A stretch of 64,000 nt of DNA from an uncultured Clostridia bacterium. Lineage in GTDB: Bacteria; Bacillota; Clostridia; Oscillospirales; Acutalibacteraceae. The notes below the pieces were generated by a model, which was not told where the DNA came from, ran no database searches, and saw only the letters and a program-made list of their open reading frames with translations. Where the stretch lies: contig CANQGT010000010.1 of assembly GCA_947623505.1 (NCBI GenBank), forward strand, positions 1-64,000. Reading direction: 5' to 3'. The translations under genes were made by a program, and so were the position numbers. The stretch's first letter is position 1. Each line of letters starts with the position of its first letter. Positions 35,125 through 45,725 of this stretch are shown in pieces.

Positions 35125-36199
35125 TAAAAAGATTGTTCTTGAAAACGGCGCCGAATTTTACGGTTGGGGTTTCGGCGCGGATAAAGAGGCGGTAAACGAG
35201 CTCGTTTTTAACACTTCAATGGTCGGTTATCAGGAAATAATTTCCGATCCGTCTTATACGGATCAGATGGTGTGTATGACTTACCCGCTTATAGGAAATT
35301 ACGGTATGACCGATGAGGACTATGAAACGAAAAATCCCACGATGGGAGGCTTGATCGTAAGGGAATACAACGATCTTCCGTCAAACTTCAGATACACGAA
35401 AACTCTTTCCGAGGTGCTTGACGAATACGGTATTCCGGGAATAAGCGGAGTGGATACGAGAAAAATCACAAGGATAATAAGAGACGAGGGAAGTCAGAAA
35501 ATTATAATAACCGACGCCTCAACTCCGTATGAAAAAGCGCTTGAAAAGGTCAGAGAATATAAGATACCGACCGATATGGTAAGCCGCGTGAGCTGCAAAA
35601 AGCGCTGGTATTCAAGAACGCCGAATCACAGATTTGACGTTGTCGCTATAGACTGCGGCATAAAGCTCAATATAGTCCGCAAGCTCAACGAAAAGGGCTG
35701 TAACGTGACCGTTGTGCCGTATAACACAACGGCTCAGGAAATTATGAATATGAATCCGGACGGGCTGTTTCTTTCTAACGGCCCCGGTAATCCCGAAGAC
35801 GTAACTCCCGTTATTGAGGTGGTAAAAGAGCTCAGAGGAAAGCTGCCGATTTTCGGCATTTGCCTCGGTCATCAGATGATATGCCTTGCCCTCGGGGCAC
35901 GGACATTCAAGATGAAATTCGGCCATCGGGGAGGCAATCATCCCGTTGTGAATCTTGAAACGGGCAAAATCGAAATTACTTCGCAAAATCATTCATACGC
36001 TGTCGATGTGCCGTCCCTTGAGGGAACGCCTTTGACTCTTACGCATAAAAATCTGCTTGACAACACGGCTGAGGGCGTAAAAAGCGAAGCGGACAAGCTG
36101 TTTTCCGTGCAGTATCATCCGGAAAGCGCGCCCGGCCCGCAGGACAGCGCGTATTTATTCGATAAGTTCATTTCAATGATGGAAAAGGAGGCGGAGTGA
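35111..36199 (+). CDS. carA: Carbamoyl phosphate synthase small subunit
   Basis: The 362-residue glutaminase subunit feeds ammonia to CarB. It has the class I amidotransferase triad: Cys in FGICLGHQM, and His and Glu in [10 protein letters not shown]. The start is ATG 35111, preceded by GAGGAGAG; a TTG two codons earlier is less likely. It overlaps the end of pyrC, and carB begins one base after its stop. Its place in the pyrimidine operon suggests a pyrimidine-dedicated synthase. Confidence 0.95.
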   Translation: MKPYDKKIVLENGAEFYGWGFGADKEAVNELVFNTSMVGYQEIISDPSYTDQMVCMTYPLIGNYGMTDEDYETKNPTMGGLIVREYNDLPSNFRYTKTLSEVLDEYGIPGISGVDTRKITRIIRDEGSQKIIITDASTPYEKALEKVREYKIPTDMVSRVSCKKRWYSRTPNHRFDVVAIDCGIKLNIVRKLNEKGCNVTVVPYNTTAQEIMNMNPDGLFLSNGPGNPEDVTPVIEVVKELRGKLPIFGICLGHQMICLALGARTFKMKFGHRGGNHPVVNLETGKIEITSQNHSYAVDVPSLEGTPLTLTHKNLLDNTAEGVKSEADKLFSVQYHPESAPGPQDSAYLFDKFISMMEKEAE

Positions 36200-36200
36200 T

Positions 36201-39200
36201 ATGCCTAAGCGCACTGATATACATAAAATTCTTGTGATCGGCTCCGGTCCTATCGTTATAGGTCAGGCGGCGGAGTTTGACTATTCGGGCACGCAGGCGT
36301 GCCTTTCCCTCAGGGAGGAGGGCTATGAGGTAGTCCTCATAAACTCAAATCCGGCCACGATAATGACGGATACCGATATTGCGGACAAGGTGTATATGGA
36401 ACCTCTCACCCTTGAATATGTTGCGAGGATAATCCGCCATGAGCGCCCCGACGCGATACTGCCTTCGCTCGGAGGGCAGACGGGGCTTAATCTTGCCGTT
36501 CAGCTCGCTAAAAAAGGCATACTCAAGGAATGTGATGTTGAGATACTCGGCACACGGTTTGAGGCGATAGAAAGAGCGGAGGACAGGGAGCTTTTTAAAG
36601 AGCTTTGCGAAAAGTTAGGCGAGCCGGTTTTGCAGTCCGATATATGCAACAGCCTTGAAGAAGGACTGAAAATAGCGGAAGAAATAGGATATCCTGTAGT
36701 TTTGCGCCCCGCTTTTACCCTCGGCGGAACGGGCGGCGGATTTGCCGATAACGAAGATGAATGCCGCCTTATTCTCAAAAACGCCCTCGCTCTTTCGCCC
36801 GTGCATCAGGTGCTTGTTGAAAAAAGCATAAAGGGCTACAAAGAGATAGAATACGAAGTAATGCGCGACGCGAACGACACCGCCATTACTATCTGTAATA
36901 TGGAAAATATCGATCCCGTGGGCATACATACGGGCGATTCAATAGTTGTCTGCCCCTCGCAGACGCTTACAAATAAGGAATATCATATGCTCAGGGATTC
37001 CGCCCTGCGCATAATCAGAGAGCTTGAGATTGAGGGCGGCTGCAACGTTCAGTTCGCGCTTGACCCGCATTCATTTCAGTATTATCTCATCGAGGTAAAT
37101 CCCCGTGTATCCCGCTCCTCGGCGCTTGCGTCCAAGGCTTCGGGCTACCCGATTGCGAGGGTGTCCGCCAAAATCGCAGTAGGTATGCGCCTTGACGAAA
37201 TTCGGATAGCCAATACTCCGGCTTCGTTTGAGCCCACTCTCGACTATGTTGTTTCAAAAATCGCGAGATTTCCGTTTGATAAATTTGCCGACGCCAACAA
37301 CAGCCTTAACACCCAGATGAAAGCCACGGGCGAGGTTATGGCAATCGGCAGAACCGTTGAGGAAAGTCTGTTAAAGGCGGTGCGCTCGCTTGAAACGGGC
37401 GTTTGCCACCTCTACCTTAAAAAGTTTGACAGCTATTCGGTGGACGAACTGCTCGAATATATCAAAATCGGCACGGACGACAGGCTTTACGCCATAGCCC
37501 GGCTTATCCGCCTTAACGCCGACCTCAACAGAATTTATAACGCCACAAAGATCGATATGTTCTTTATTGAAAAAATCAAGAATATAGTGGATTTTGAAAA
37601 AACGCTGAATGAAAATCCGAAAGATGTAAGCGTTCTTTACGAAGCGAAAAAAATGGGCGTTTCGGATAAATATATCGGAACGGTTTGGGGTATGAGCGAG
37701 GCGGAGGTCTTTGCTCTGAGAAAAGAAAACGGAATTTTTCCCGTTTATAAAATGATAGACACCTGCGCGTCGGAATTTGATTCGTATGTTCCTTACTTTT
37801 ATTCAACATATGAGTCCGAAAACGAGAGTATCGTTTCGGATAAAAAGAAAATAGTTGTGCTCGGCTCAGGCCCCATAAGAATAGGGCAGGGGGTTGAATT
37901 TGATTATTCCACCGTTCACGCGATATGGTCTATAAGAGACGCGGGCTACGAGGCGATAATAATAAACAACAACCCCGAAACGGTATCAACGGACTACACC
38001 ACTTCCGATAAGCTCTATTTCGAGCCCCTCACCACGGAGGACGTTATGAATGTGATAGAGCTTGAAAAACCGCTCGGAATAGTCGTTTCGCTCGGCGGTC
38101 AGACCGCCATAAACCTCGCGCCTCCGCTTGACGCGCTCGGAGTTCCGATAATCGGCACGGACGTTGAGGCGATAGACAAGGCGGAAAACCGCGATTCGTT
38201 TGAAAAGGTTATGACCGAGCTCGGAATACCTCAGCCGAAAGGGCTCGCCGTTACCGATATAGAGGAGGGCGTGAGAGTTGCCGAAAGCATAGGCTATCCC
38301 GTTCTGGTTCGCCCGTCGTTCGTTCTCGGAGGCAGGGCTATGCAGATAGTAGCAAACGAGGAAAGCCTGCGCCATTATCTTCAAACCGCTGTTGAGATAA
38401 ACACGGAGCAGCCCGTGCTTGTTGATAAATACATTATGGGCAAGGAGCTTGAGGTGGACGCGATATGCGACGGCAAGGACGTGTTTATTCCCGGTATAAT
38501 GGAGCATGTTGAAAGAACGGGCGTTCACAGCGGGGATTCCATATCGGTTTACCCCACGTTCGACGTTTCGCAGTCCGTAAAAAATAAGATAATAGATTAC
38601 ACCGTGCGCCTCGGAACAGCGATAGGTATCGTCGGGCTTTACAATATCCAGTTCATCGCCGACCAAAACGACGAGGTCTATGTCATAGAAGTAAATCCGC
38701 GTTCGTCGAGAACGGTTCCGTTTCTCTCAAAGGCCACAAGTGTGCCGATGGCGCATATCGCAACGCAGGTCATACTCGGCCACAGCTTAAAGGAGCAGGG
38801 GATAACGGATGTTTATCCGCCCGAAAAGAAACGCTGGTATGTAAAAGCGCCCGCTTTTTCGTTTTCAAAGCTAAAGGGAATGGATACTTACCTTTCCCCC
38901 GAAATGAAATCGACGGGCGAGGCGATAGGCTATGATAAATCATTGACGAGGGCGCTTTACAAAGCCATTCAGGCAAGCGGTATGAACGTTGCCAACTATG
39001 GCACGGTGCTTGTTACCATTGCTGATAACGACAAGCCCGCCGCGCTTCCGCTTATCAAGCGCTTTTATGACCTCGGCTTTAATATTGAGGCAACGGAGGG
39101 CACGGCGAATTTCCTTAAAAAGCACGGAATACGCACGAGGGTACGCGCCAAATTGACCGAAGACGACAGCGACGAGATACTTTTAGCCCTGCGTCAAGGC

Positions 39201-39386
39201 CATATTTCCTACGTAATCAACACCATTGATATAAGCCGCGGAGACAGCCATTCCGACGGTTCCGAAATCCGCCGCGCGGCAGTAGAAAACAATGTTACGA
39301 TGTTTACGTCTCTCGACACGGTCAAGGTTCTTCTTGACGTTCTTGAGGAGATAACGCTCGGCGTTTCCACCATTGACGAGGAGTAA
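36201..39386 (+). CDS. carB: Carbamoyl phosphate synthase large subunit
   Basis: The 1,061-residue subunit makes carbamoyl phosphate from bicarbonate, ammonia and two ATP. The two homologous ATP-grasp halves each begin with a GSGPI-type motif ([19 protein letters not shown] near residue 14; [18 protein letters not shown] near 554) and contain VEVNPR or IEVNPR. The last ~130 residues form the MGS-like regulatory domain ([15 protein letters not shown]), where UMP usually binds. Confidence 0.95.
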   Translation: MPKRTDIHKILVIGSGPIVIGQAAEFDYSGTQACLSLREEGYEVVLINSNPATIMTDTDIADKVYMEPLTLEYVARIIRHERPDAILPSLGGQTGLNLAVQLAKKGILKECDVEILGTRFEAIERAEDRELFKELCEKLGEPVLQSDICNSLEEGLKIAEEIGYPVVLRPAFTLGGTGGGFADNEDECRLILKNALALSPVHQVLVEKSIKGYKEIEYEVMRDANDTAITICNMENIDPVGIHTGDSIVVCPSQTLTNKEYHMLRDSALRIIRELEIEGGCNVQFALDPHSFQYYLIEVNPRVSRSSALASKASGYPIARVSAKIAVGMRLDEIRIANTPASFEPTLDYVVSKIARFPFDKFADANNSLNTQMKATGEVMAIGRTVEESLLKAVRSLETGVCHLYLKKFDSYSVDELLEYIKIGTDDRLYAIARLIRLNADLNRIYNATKIDMFFIEKIKNIVDFEKTLNENPKDVSVLYEAKKMGVSDKYIGTVWGMSEAEVFALRKENGIFPVYKMIDTCASEFDSYVPYFYSTYESENESIVSDKKKIVVLGSGPIRIGQGVEFDYSTVHAIWSIRDAGYEAIIINNNPETVSTDYTTSDKLYFEPLTTEDVMNVIELEKPLGIVVSLGGQTAINLAPPLDALGVPIIGTDVEAIDKAENRDSFEKVMTELGIPQPKGLAVTDIEEGVRVAESIGYPVLVRPSFVLGGRAMQIVANEESLRHYLQTAVEINTEQPVLVDKYIMGKELEVDAICDGKDVFIPGIMEHVERTGVHSGDSISVYPTFDVSQSVKNKIIDYTVRLGTAIGIVGLYNIQFIADQNDEVYVIEVNPRSSRTVPFLSKATSVPMAHIATQVILGHSLKEQGITDVYPPEKKRWYVKAPAFSFSKLKGMDTYLSPEMKSTGEAIGYDKSLTRALYKAIQASGMNVANYGTVLVTIADNDKPAALPLIKRFYDLGFNIEATEGTANFLKKHGIRTRVRAKLTEDDSDEILLALRQGHISYVINTIDISRGDSHSDGSEIRRAAVENNVTMFTSLDTVKVLLDVLEEITLGVSTIDEE

Positions 39387-39389
39387 AAA

Positions 39390-40118
39390 ATGTATAAACA
39401 AGACGTTTACGAAATAACCGAAAACACACCCCTTACGAAGGACGTTTTCAGAATGAGGCTGAGCGGCGATACGCAATATATAACCGCCCCGGGGCAGTTC
39501 ATAAATATTCTGCTTTCGGGAAAATTCCTGCGCCGCCCCATATCCGTGTGCGATTGCGACGGGGAAACGATCACGATAATTTACAAAACCGTGGGAGAAG
39601 GCACGGAGCAAATGTCGCGTATGGCGGTAGGCGAAACTCTTGACTGCATTACGGGGCTCGGCAACGGTTATCATATTGTAAACGCCGAAAGGCCGCTTGT
39701 TATCGGCGGCGGCGTAGGCGTTCCTCCTCTCTACAATCTTACAAAGCGGCTTATTGAAAAAGGGAGCGATCCCCGCGTTATTCTCGGTTTCAACACGATG
39801 GACGAAATTTTTTATGAAAATGAATTTAAAGCCCTCGGCGCCAAAGTTACTGTTACGACCGTTGACGGCTCCTACGGAACTAAAGGATTTGTTACGGACG
39901 CTTTCCCCGATTCTTATGATTATTTCTACACCTGCGGCCCTATGCCGATGTTCAGGGCAATAGAAAAAACTGCGAAAACCCCCGGTCAATTCAGCTTTGA
40001 GGAAAGAATGGGCTGTGGTTTCGGTGCCTGTATGGGCTGCTCGTGCAAAACGAAATACGGCTCAAAGCGCATATGCAAGGACGGCCCCGTTCTTGAAAGG
40101 GAGGAAATCATATGGTAG
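39390..40118 (+). CDS. pyrK: Dihydroorotate dehydrogenase electron-transfer subunit
   Basis: The 242-residue FAD and [2Fe-2S] protein passes electrons from PyrD to NAD+. Motifs: FAD-binding RRPISVCD, NAD-binding IGGGVGVPPLY, and the C-terminal cysteine cluster GCGFGACMGCSCKTKYG. Its presence defines a class 1B, NAD-linked dihydroorotate dehydrogenase suited to anaerobes. It overlaps pyrD by 7 bases. Confidence 0.95.
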   Translation: MYKQDVYEITENTPLTKDVFRMRLSGDTQYITAPGQFINILLSGKFLRRPISVCDCDGETITIIYKTVGEGTEQMSRMAVGETLDCITGLGNGYHIVNAERPLVIGGGVGVPPLYNLTKRLIEKGSDPRVILGFNTMDEIFYENEFKALGAKVTVTTVDGSYGTKGFVTDAFPDSYDYFYTCGPMPMFRAIEKTAKTPGQFSFEERMGCGFGACMGCSCKTKYGSKRICKDGPVLEREEIIW

Positions 40119-41023
40119 ATCTTTCCGTTGAGCTTTGCGGCTTAAAAATGGATAATCCCGTAGTGCCCGCAAGCGGCACTTTCGGATTCGGCGCGGAATT
40201 TAAGGATTTTTACGATATAAACATACTCGGCTCTTTTTCCTTTAAGGGCACAACAAGAGAACCGCGTTTCGGCAATCCCACGCCGAGAATAGCCGAATGC
40301 GCCGCCGGAATGATAAACGCCGTGGGGCTTCAAAATCCCGGAGTTCAGCACGTTATTGATTATGAACTGCCGGAAATGAAAAAATATTTTCACAAAAAAG
40401 TGATAGCGAATGTCAGCGGCTTTTCCGTTGATGATTACGCTTACACCTGCGAAATGCTTGATAAAGAAGAGCAGGTGGGCATACTCGAGGTAAACGTGAG
40501 CTGCCCCAACGTTCACGGCGGAGGTATGAGCTTCGGCACTCAGCCCGAATGCGCCGCCGAGGTCACAAGGGCGGTAAAAGCAGTCACCAAAAAGCCCGTT
40601 TTTATAAAGCTTTCGCCGAACGTTACCGATATAGTTGCAATCGCCAAGGCGTGCGAGGAGGCGGGCGCGGACGGTATATGCCTTATAAATACCCTGCTCG
40701 GTATGAGAATAGATATTAAGCGCAGAACGCCCGTTATCGCCAATAAGATGGGCGGTTTCAGCGGCGGCGCCGTGTTCCCGATAGCCGTCAGAATGGTTTA
40801 TCAGGTCGCAAAGGCTTGCGATATCCCCGTAATGGGCTGCGGCGGTGTTTCCACCGCAAAGGACGTTATCGAAATGATGATGGCGGGAGCTTCCGCCGTT
40901 CAGGTAGGAGCCGCGAATCTTGTTGATCCGTATGCCTGCAAAAAGATAATCGAGACTCTGCCTGCCGAATGCGAAAAGCTCGGCATTGAGAGAATAAGAG
41001 ATATAATAGGAGTGGTTGAGTAA
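40112..41023 (+). CDS. pyrD: Dihydroorotate dehydrogenase B, catalytic subunit
   Basis: The 303-residue FMN protein oxidises dihydroorotate to orotate. Conserved segments: [21 protein letters not shown] with the catalytic cysteine of class 1B enzymes, KLSPNVTD, and the FMN phosphate site [19 protein letters not shown]. It works with PyrK. Its stop codon shares one base with the pyrF start (TAATG). Confidence 0.95.
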   Translation: MVDLSVELCGLKMDNPVVPASGTFGFGAEFKDFYDINILGSFSFKGTTREPRFGNPTPRIAECAAGMINAVGLQNPGVQHVIDYELPEMKKYFHKKVIANVSGFSVDDYAYTCEMLDKEEQVGILEVNVSCPNVHGGGMSFGTQPECAAEVTRAVKAVTKKPVFIKLSPNVTDIVAIAKACEEAGADGICLINTLLGMRIDIKRRTPVIANKMGGFSGGAVFPIAVRMVYQVAKACDIPVMGCGGVSTAKDVIEMMMAGASAVQVGAANLVDPYACKKIIETLPAECEKLGIERIRDIIGVVE

Positions 41024-41727
41024 TGGGTAAGGATGTTATAATCGCCTGCGATTTCGGCGGCGCGGGTGAGGCTTTTGATTTTCTTGATAAATTCAAAGGC
41101 GAAAAAAGAAAGCCTTTTGTTAAAATCGGTATGGAGCTTTTCTATGCCGAAGGCCCTTCGATAGTAAGGGAAATTAAAAACAGGGGGCATAAGATATTTC
41201 TTGATTTAAAGCTGCACGATATTCCCAATACGGTAAAAAGAGCTATGGCGGTTTTATCCTCTCTTGACGTTGATATGACGAATCTTCACGCCGCCGGCAC
41301 GATGGATATGATGAAAGCGGCGTTAGAGGGCCTTACAAGGCCGGACGGCACGCGCCCCATACTTATCGCCGTAACGCAGCTGACCTCCACAAGCGAGGAG
41401 AGAATGCGAAACGAATTGCTTATAAACGCCTCGATAAACGATACTATTGTAAAATACGCCCAAAACGCCAAGGCGGCGGGGCTTGACGGCGTCGTATGCT
41501 CTCCGCTTGAGGCCGGAATGGTAAAGAAAGCCTGCTCAAAAGATTTTCTGACGGTCACGCCCGGCGTTCGCTTTGCGGACGGTGAGATCGGAGACCAGGT
41601 AAGAGTTACCACTCCCGCGAGGGCAAAGGAAATCGGTTCCGATTATATCGTTGTCGGCAGGCCGATAACGAGGGCGGATGATCCCGTGGCGGCATACAGA
41701 CGCTGCTGCGATGAATTTATAGGATAA
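41023..41727 (+). CDS. pyrF: Orotidine 5'-phosphate decarboxylase
   Basis: The 234-residue TIM-barrel enzyme makes UMP from OMP. Catalytic motif [13 protein letters not shown]; phosphate site [12 protein letters not shown]; the [16 protein letters not shown] loop is also typical. It is translationally coupled to pyrD and followed by pyrE. Confidence 0.95.
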   Translation: MGKDVIIACDFGGAGEAFDFLDKFKGEKRKPFVKIGMELFYAEGPSIVREIKNRGHKIFLDLKLHDIPNTVKRAMAVLSSLDVDMTNLHAAGTMDMMKAALEGLTRPDGTRPILIAVTQLTSTSEERMRNELLINASINDTIVKYAQNAKAAGLDGVVCSPLEAGMVKKACSKDFLTVTPGVRFADGEIGDQVRVTTPARAKEIGSDYIVVGRPITRADDPVAAYRRCCDEFIG

Positions 41728-41738
41728 GGAGAATTACG

Positions 41739-42395
41739 ATGGAAGCGTACAAGAGAGAATTTATAGAATTTCTGCAAAGCGCCGGAGTGCTGAAATTCGG
41801 CGATTTCACGGCGAAAAGCGGAAGAAAGATACCTTATTTCATAAACGCGGGCGACATTAAAACGGGCGGGCAGATACAAAAGCTCGGCGAATTTTACGCC
41901 AAGGCGTATTTTGAAAGGCTCGGCAATAAAAATGCCGTTCTGTACGGCCCCGCGTATAAGGGAATACCGATAGCCGTTTCCGTGGCCGTCGCGCTTGCCC
42001 GCCACGGACTTGACCTGCCTTTTTTCTTCAACAGAAAAGAGGAAAAGGATCACGGCGAGGGCGGCGTTTTCGTCGGTTGTGTTCCGAAGAAGGGCGAGGA
42101 AATAGTTATCGTTGAGGACGTTATCACCGCCGGCACGGCGATAAGGGAAAGTATGGAGATACTCTCAAAAATCGACGGAGCGAAGGTCTCTGCCGTGTTC
42201 GTTATGGTAGACAGAAAAGAAAAAGGAAAAACCGAAAAATCGGCTATGGAGGAAATAAGCGGGGAATTTGGATTTCCCGTATATTCGGTAGTCGACGTTT
42301 ATGATATAATCGAGTATCTTGAAGAGGACAAAGCAAACCGCGAAAATGTTGAAAGAATTAAAAAATATCTTGAAATAAACGGGGCAAAGGCGTGA
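41739..42395 (+). CDS. pyrE: Orotate phosphoribosyltransferase
   Basis: The 218-residue enzyme joins orotate to PRPP. The PRPP-binding loop is VIVEDVITAGTAIRES, and YGPAYKGIPIA is the conserved substrate segment. AAGGAG precedes the ATG. Together with PyrF it completes UMP synthesis. Confidence 0.95.
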   Translation: MEAYKREFIEFLQSAGVLKFGDFTAKSGRKIPYFINAGDIKTGGQIQKLGEFYAKAYFERLGNKNAVLYGPAYKGIPIAVSVAVALARHGLDLPFFFNRKEEKDHGEGGVFVGCVPKKGEEIVIVEDVITAGTAIRESMEILSKIDGAKVSAVFVMVDRKEKGKTEKSAMEEISGEFGFPVYSVVDVYDIIEYLEEDKANRENVERIKKYLEINGAKA

Positions 42396-42410
42396 CCGAA
42401 AGGAGAAAAA

Positions 42411-43334
42411 ATGAGGCATTTACTCGATACAACGGATCTCAGCGTTGAAGAGATAGACGAGATCGTGGCGCTTGCGCTTGATATTATTTCCGATGGGAAA
42501 AAGTACGCCCGTATCTGCGACGGAAAAAAGCTTGCCACACTTTTTTATGAGCCGAGCACAAGAACGAGGCTTTCGTTTGAGGCGGCGATGATGGAACTTG
42601 GGGGAAATGTTTTGGGCTTTTCCGAAGCGGGCTCAAGCAGCACCTCAAAGGGCGAAACGGTAAGCGACACCGCGAGGATGGTTTCCTGCTACGCGGATAT
42701 AATCGCTATGCGCCATCCGCTTGAGGGCGCTCCGAGGGTTGCCGCGGCAAAGAGCGCCGTACCCGTTATCAACGCGGGAGACGGCGGGCACAGCCACCCG
42801 ACGCAGACGATGACCGATCTACTCACCATATTCCGTGAAAAAGGGCGCTTTGAGAATCTTACGGTGGGGCTCTGCGGAGATCTCAAATTCGGCAGAACGG
42901 TTCACAGTCTGATAAAGGCGATGTGCCGCTATAAAAATATAAAATTCATTCTTATATCCCCGAAAGAACTTTCGGTTCCCGATTATATAAAAACGGATTA
43001 TCTTGAGAAAACGGGTAAGGAATATTCCGAAACGGAAAATATGGAAGAAGTAATGCCGCGGCTTGATATACTGTATATGACGAGGATTCAGCGCGAACGC
43101 TTCTTCTCCGAAGATGAATACCTGAAGCATAAGGACGCTTTTATTCTTGACACGGACAAGCTGAAAAACGCCAAGAGCGACCTTACGATAATGCACCCGC
43201 TGCCGCGTGTAAACGAGATAGATCCCGAGGTGGACAATGATCCGAGGGCTAAATATTTCGAGCAGGCTCTTAACGGCAAATATATACGTATGGCGCTTAT
43301 CATAACGCTGCTTAAATGGGGAGGCAGGCTTTAA
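42411..43334 (+). CDS. pyrB: Aspartate carbamoyltransferase catalytic subunit
   Basis: The 307-residue catalytic chain joins carbamoyl phosphate and aspartate. Signature [13 protein letters not shown] binds carbamoyl phosphate; [17 protein letters not shown] and [10 protein letters not shown] are also conserved. It is directly coupled to pyrI (TAATG), suggesting an allosteric dodecameric enzyme. Confidence 0.95.
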   Translation: MRHLLDTTDLSVEEIDEIVALALDIISDGKKYARICDGKKLATLFYEPSTRTRLSFEAAMMELGGNVLGFSEAGSSSTSKGETVSDTARMVSCYADIIAMRHPLEGAPRVAAAKSAVPVINAGDGGHSHPTQTMTDLLTIFREKGRFENLTVGLCGDLKFGRTVHSLIKAMCRYKNIKFILISPKELSVPDYIKTDYLEKTGKEYSETENMEEVMPRLDILYMTRIQRERFFSEDEYLKHKDAFILDTDKLKNAKSDLTIMHPLPRVNEIDPEVDNDPRAKYFEQALNGKYIRMALIITLLKWGGRL

Positions 43335-43744
43335 TGAAAATAGATAAGATAGAAAACGGTATCGTGCTCGACCATATCCGCGCTGGCAACGGTATGCGGG
43401 TATATGACGCTCTCGGGCTCAACGGACTTTCCTGCCAGGTGGCGGTAATTCAAAACGCAAAATCGGAAAAGCTCGGTAAAAAGGATATTATTAAAATAAA
43501 CGAACTGATAGATATTAACCTTGACGTTTTGGGCTTTATTGACGACAATATTACCGTGAACATTATAAAAAACGGCAAGGCGGAAAAGAAGAAAGTGACT
43601 TTGCCGAAAAAAATCGTAAACGTTGTAAAATGCCCGAATCCCCGCTGCATCTCGAATAACGAGAATATACCGTATGAATTTGAGCTTACCGACGGCAATG
43701 GTACTTACCGCTGCGTTTACTGCGAAACAAAGGCGAACCGATAA
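43334..43744 (+). CDS. pyrI: Aspartate carbamoyltransferase regulatory subunit
   Basis: A 136-residue regulatory chain: nucleotide-binding N-terminal domain, then a zinc domain with C100, C105, C127 and C130 (CPNPRC ... CVYC). Compared with the roughly 150-residue E. coli chain it is slightly short at the N-terminus. It should confer CTP/ATP control on PyrB. I use ATG 43334, which overlaps the pyrB stop, rather than an upstream in-frame start within pyrB. Confidence 0.93.
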   Translation: MKIDKIENGIVLDHIRAGNGMRVYDALGLNGLSCQVAVIQNAKSEKLGKKDIIKINELIDINLDVLGFIDDNITVNIIKNGKAEKKKVTLPKKIVNVVKCPNPRCISNNENIPYEFELTDGNGTYRCVYCETKANR

Positions 43745-43776
43745 GGCGAAAATAATCTAAATAAGGCTTAAAAGAA

Positions 43777-43804
43777 AAATCCGAACGGTGTTCCGCTCGG
43801 ATTT
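43777..43804. terminator. Terminator of the pyrimidine operon
   Basis: The hairpin AAATCCGA...CGGATTT, with an inner ACGG/CCG pairing, lies between pyrI and the convergent SDR gene and can serve both. Confidence 0.7.
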
Positions 43805-43819
43805 ACTGTTGTTTAGAAA

Positions 43820-45382
43820 TTACTTTTTTATATCGTCCCACGCAATGCCGTTTATATAGAATAACTCGTCAAATGTATAGCGATCTGTTTCGTCCTTTGA
43901 ATGTTCGGGATACCACACCTGAGCAAAAAACGGATTAGTTTTCGCTACGGCGTTGTAATTCCATTCTTTATACGGAACAAAGCATTCGGGGCACCAATGT
44001 CCGCCGAACAGGATAAGCGCGGGGCTTGCCTCAAATTCGGCTCCGCAGCTTCCGCATTTCCATTTTAGCTTGGCGGCCGTGTTTCCCTTTTCCATTTTTT
44101 CCGAAAGGCATTCTCCGCCCCTGAATTTTGCGGCAGTTTTCATATCCTCAATATCAAGCTCCGATTCGCTTTTGCTTTCGTCGTAGCCGTGATCGAGCCT
44201 AAAAGCTTCCGCCGCTTTGCCGCTTTTGTCAAATTGCATTATTTCAAAATCGTCCCAGCTCTGCGGCAACGCCTCAAATTCCTCTATGGAGCCGAAAAAG
44301 GAGTTTACGCGCGGTTCGATTTTCTTATCCGTCCAGTAAAGCGTTCCGAAATTTTTTGTTGAGGCAACCGCTTTCATAATCGGCTTTGTGAAAGTCGCAA
44401 CAACGTCCTTTGATATGCTTCTCGCCAGCTTGAACTGATAATCAAGCTGTGCCGCAAGGTCGCGGAAATAATCTCTTACAGGCACATTCTCGCGGAAGTG
44501 GAGATATTCCTCCAGCTTGTCGCCGTCCGAGAAAAACTGTCCGTGAAAGTTTTTAGTCGCAAACCAGTTCGGGTTAAAGATTTTTTCCGGCTTAGAAAGG
44601 CCGAGCGTATCGAGCATAATGACAATAAATTCATAATTTGAAAGCCTGTATTCTTCGCCCGAGCTCACATTGTAAAAATGATTCCAGAAATCTTTGCCGA
44701 GCCGTCCTGCGCCGTCCTCAAGGACAAGGTTGCAAAGAACTCTGCCGGAATCCTCCTGAGTGCACCATTCAAGAACCCCGTTCAGCGGTATATGAAACAT
44801 TATAGGATCGAGCCTTTTTAAAATTTGGGGATAAAGTATTCCCGTCTGCCTTAAAACCACCCAATTTTTAATTCCGCTGTCAACAAAAATGCGTTCGGCT
44901 ATCGTTTTTGAAACGGCGTAATGGTCATAGACGGAAATCTTTATGGGATCGCCGCATCTGCCCCAGTGTATAGGGTAATTTCTGCTGCCCGTCTGCGCGA
45001 CGGAACCGACGTAGCAGACCTTTACCGCGTCCGGATTATCTTGCGCGAGCACAGCCTTGCATATGTTTTCCGCCGCTGTGATGTTCGTTTTTTGGGTAAG
45101 ATAAGGCTTCATATCGGCGGCGGGGGATACGAGTCCGCCGACGTGCAAAACGTAATCCGCTCCCGTAACGCCCTCAAGCACGCTGTCATAATCCAGCAGA
45201 TCGCCCCATATAATCCTAACGTTGGGCTTGCTTATAAGAGAAGTAAGCGCGCTTACGTTTTTGGCGCTTTTGCGCGCAAGTATTTTTATGTTTATCCTGT
45301 TAGGATATTTTAGCATTTCCTTAACGGCCGCTTGGCCCATCGTTCCGGTTCCGCCGGTAATGAAAACTGTTTTTCTTGCCAT
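43820..45382 (-). CDS. SDR-family NAD(P) oxidoreductase fused to a zinc ribbon
   Basis: A 520-residue protein. Residues 1 to about 330 form an extended short-chain dehydrogenase/epimerase: nucleotide loop TGGTGTMGQA, active-site Ser region YVGSVAQTG and catalytic Tyr/Lys in YDHYAVSK. After a linker the C-terminus carries a zinc ribbon with C443, C446, C464 and C467 (CGSC ... CPEC). Such a tail is not part of ordinary SDRs; it might bind a partner or nucleic acid. Substrate unknown. It is monocistronic, with its own promoter. Confidence 0.8.
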   Translation of the reverse strand: MARKTVFITGGTGTMGQAAVKEMLKYPNRINIKILARKSAKNVSALTSLISKPNVRIIWGDLLDYDSVLEGVTGADYVLHVGGLVSPAADMKPYLTQKTNITAAENICKAVLAQDNPDAVKVCYVGSVAQTGSRNYPIHWGRCGDPIKISVYDHYAVSKTIAERIFVDSGIKNWVVLRQTGILYPQILKRLDPIMFHIPLNGVLEWCTQEDSGRVLCNLVLEDGAGRLGKDFWNHFYNVSSGEEYRLSNYEFIVIMLDTLGLSKPEKIFNPNWFATKNFHGQFFSDGDKLEEYLHFRENVPVRDYFRDLAAQLDYQFKLARSISKDVVATFTKPIMKAVASTKNFGTLYWTDKKIEPRVNSFFGSIEEFEALPQSWDDFEIMQFDKSGKAAEAFRLDHGYDESKSESELDIEDMKTAAKFRGGECLSEKMEKGNTAAKLKWKCGSCGAEFEASPALILFGGHWCPECFVPYKEWNYNAVAKTNPFFAQVWYPEHSKDETDRYTFDELFYINGIAWDDIKK

Positions 45383-45416
45383 TAAAATAAATCTCCCTGC
45401 GGTTTATTGCGGTAAA

Positions 45417-45445
45417 ATTATAAACTAATTATAAACTGATTTCAA
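45417..45445 (-). promoter_or_regulatory. Promoter of the SDR gene
   Basis: On the minus strand TTGAAA (45440-45445), a 17-base spacer and TATAAT (45417-45422). Confidence 0.65.
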
Positions 45446-45513
45446 CAGTATTGGCTGTCTATTTTGTGAACTTTTTTTGAATTTTCGGTTTACTCTTTTT
45501 ATCTAAATTTATA

Positions 45514-45542
45514 TTGACAAGCGCATACGCTTGCGCTATTAT
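45514..45542 (+). promoter_or_regulatory. metK promoter
   Basis: TTGACA, a 17-base spacer and TATTAT lie directly upstream of the riboswitch. Confidence 0.75.
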
Positions 45543-45555
45543 AAATACGAAACGA

Positions 45556-45655
45556 ATATCTTATCAAGAGTGGCTGAGGGACAGGCCTTATGACGCCACA
45601 GCAACCTGCCTTCGCAAGGTGCTAATTCCTGCGGTATTGCCGAAAGATGAGTTGA
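45556..45655 (+). promoter_or_regulatory. SAM-I (S-box) riboswitch
   Basis: It contains the S-box landmarks in order: CTTATCAAGAG, GGCTGAGGGA, GGCCTTATGA, CAGCAACC, a variable hairpin, and GAAAGATGAG closing the P1 helix. Binding of S-adenosylmethionine should hold P1 and allow the downstream terminator, shutting off metK. Confidence 0.93.
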
Positions 45656-45660
45656 TCTGT

Positions 45661-45690
45661 GCGCGCGCTCATATCGGTGTGCGCTTTTTT
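45661..45690 (+). terminator. Riboswitch-controlled terminator
   Basis: GCGCGC pairs with GTGCGC (one G-T pair), followed by six T. ATGAG of P1 (45647-45651) can instead pair with CTCAT (45668-45672) in the terminator loop region, giving the expected antiterminator when SAM is low. Confidence 0.8.
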
Positions 45691-45725
45691 ACGCGTATCA
45701 CGTTTTTGAAGGGAGAATAATACAT

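Noticed and set aside
39183-39989. 268-codon minus-strand open frame opposite carB and pyrK
   Set aside because: It spans the boundary of two real genes on the other strand and has no recognisable domain.
45514-45720. 68-codon plus-strand open frame over the metK leader
   Set aside because: It translates the SAM riboswitch and its terminator.
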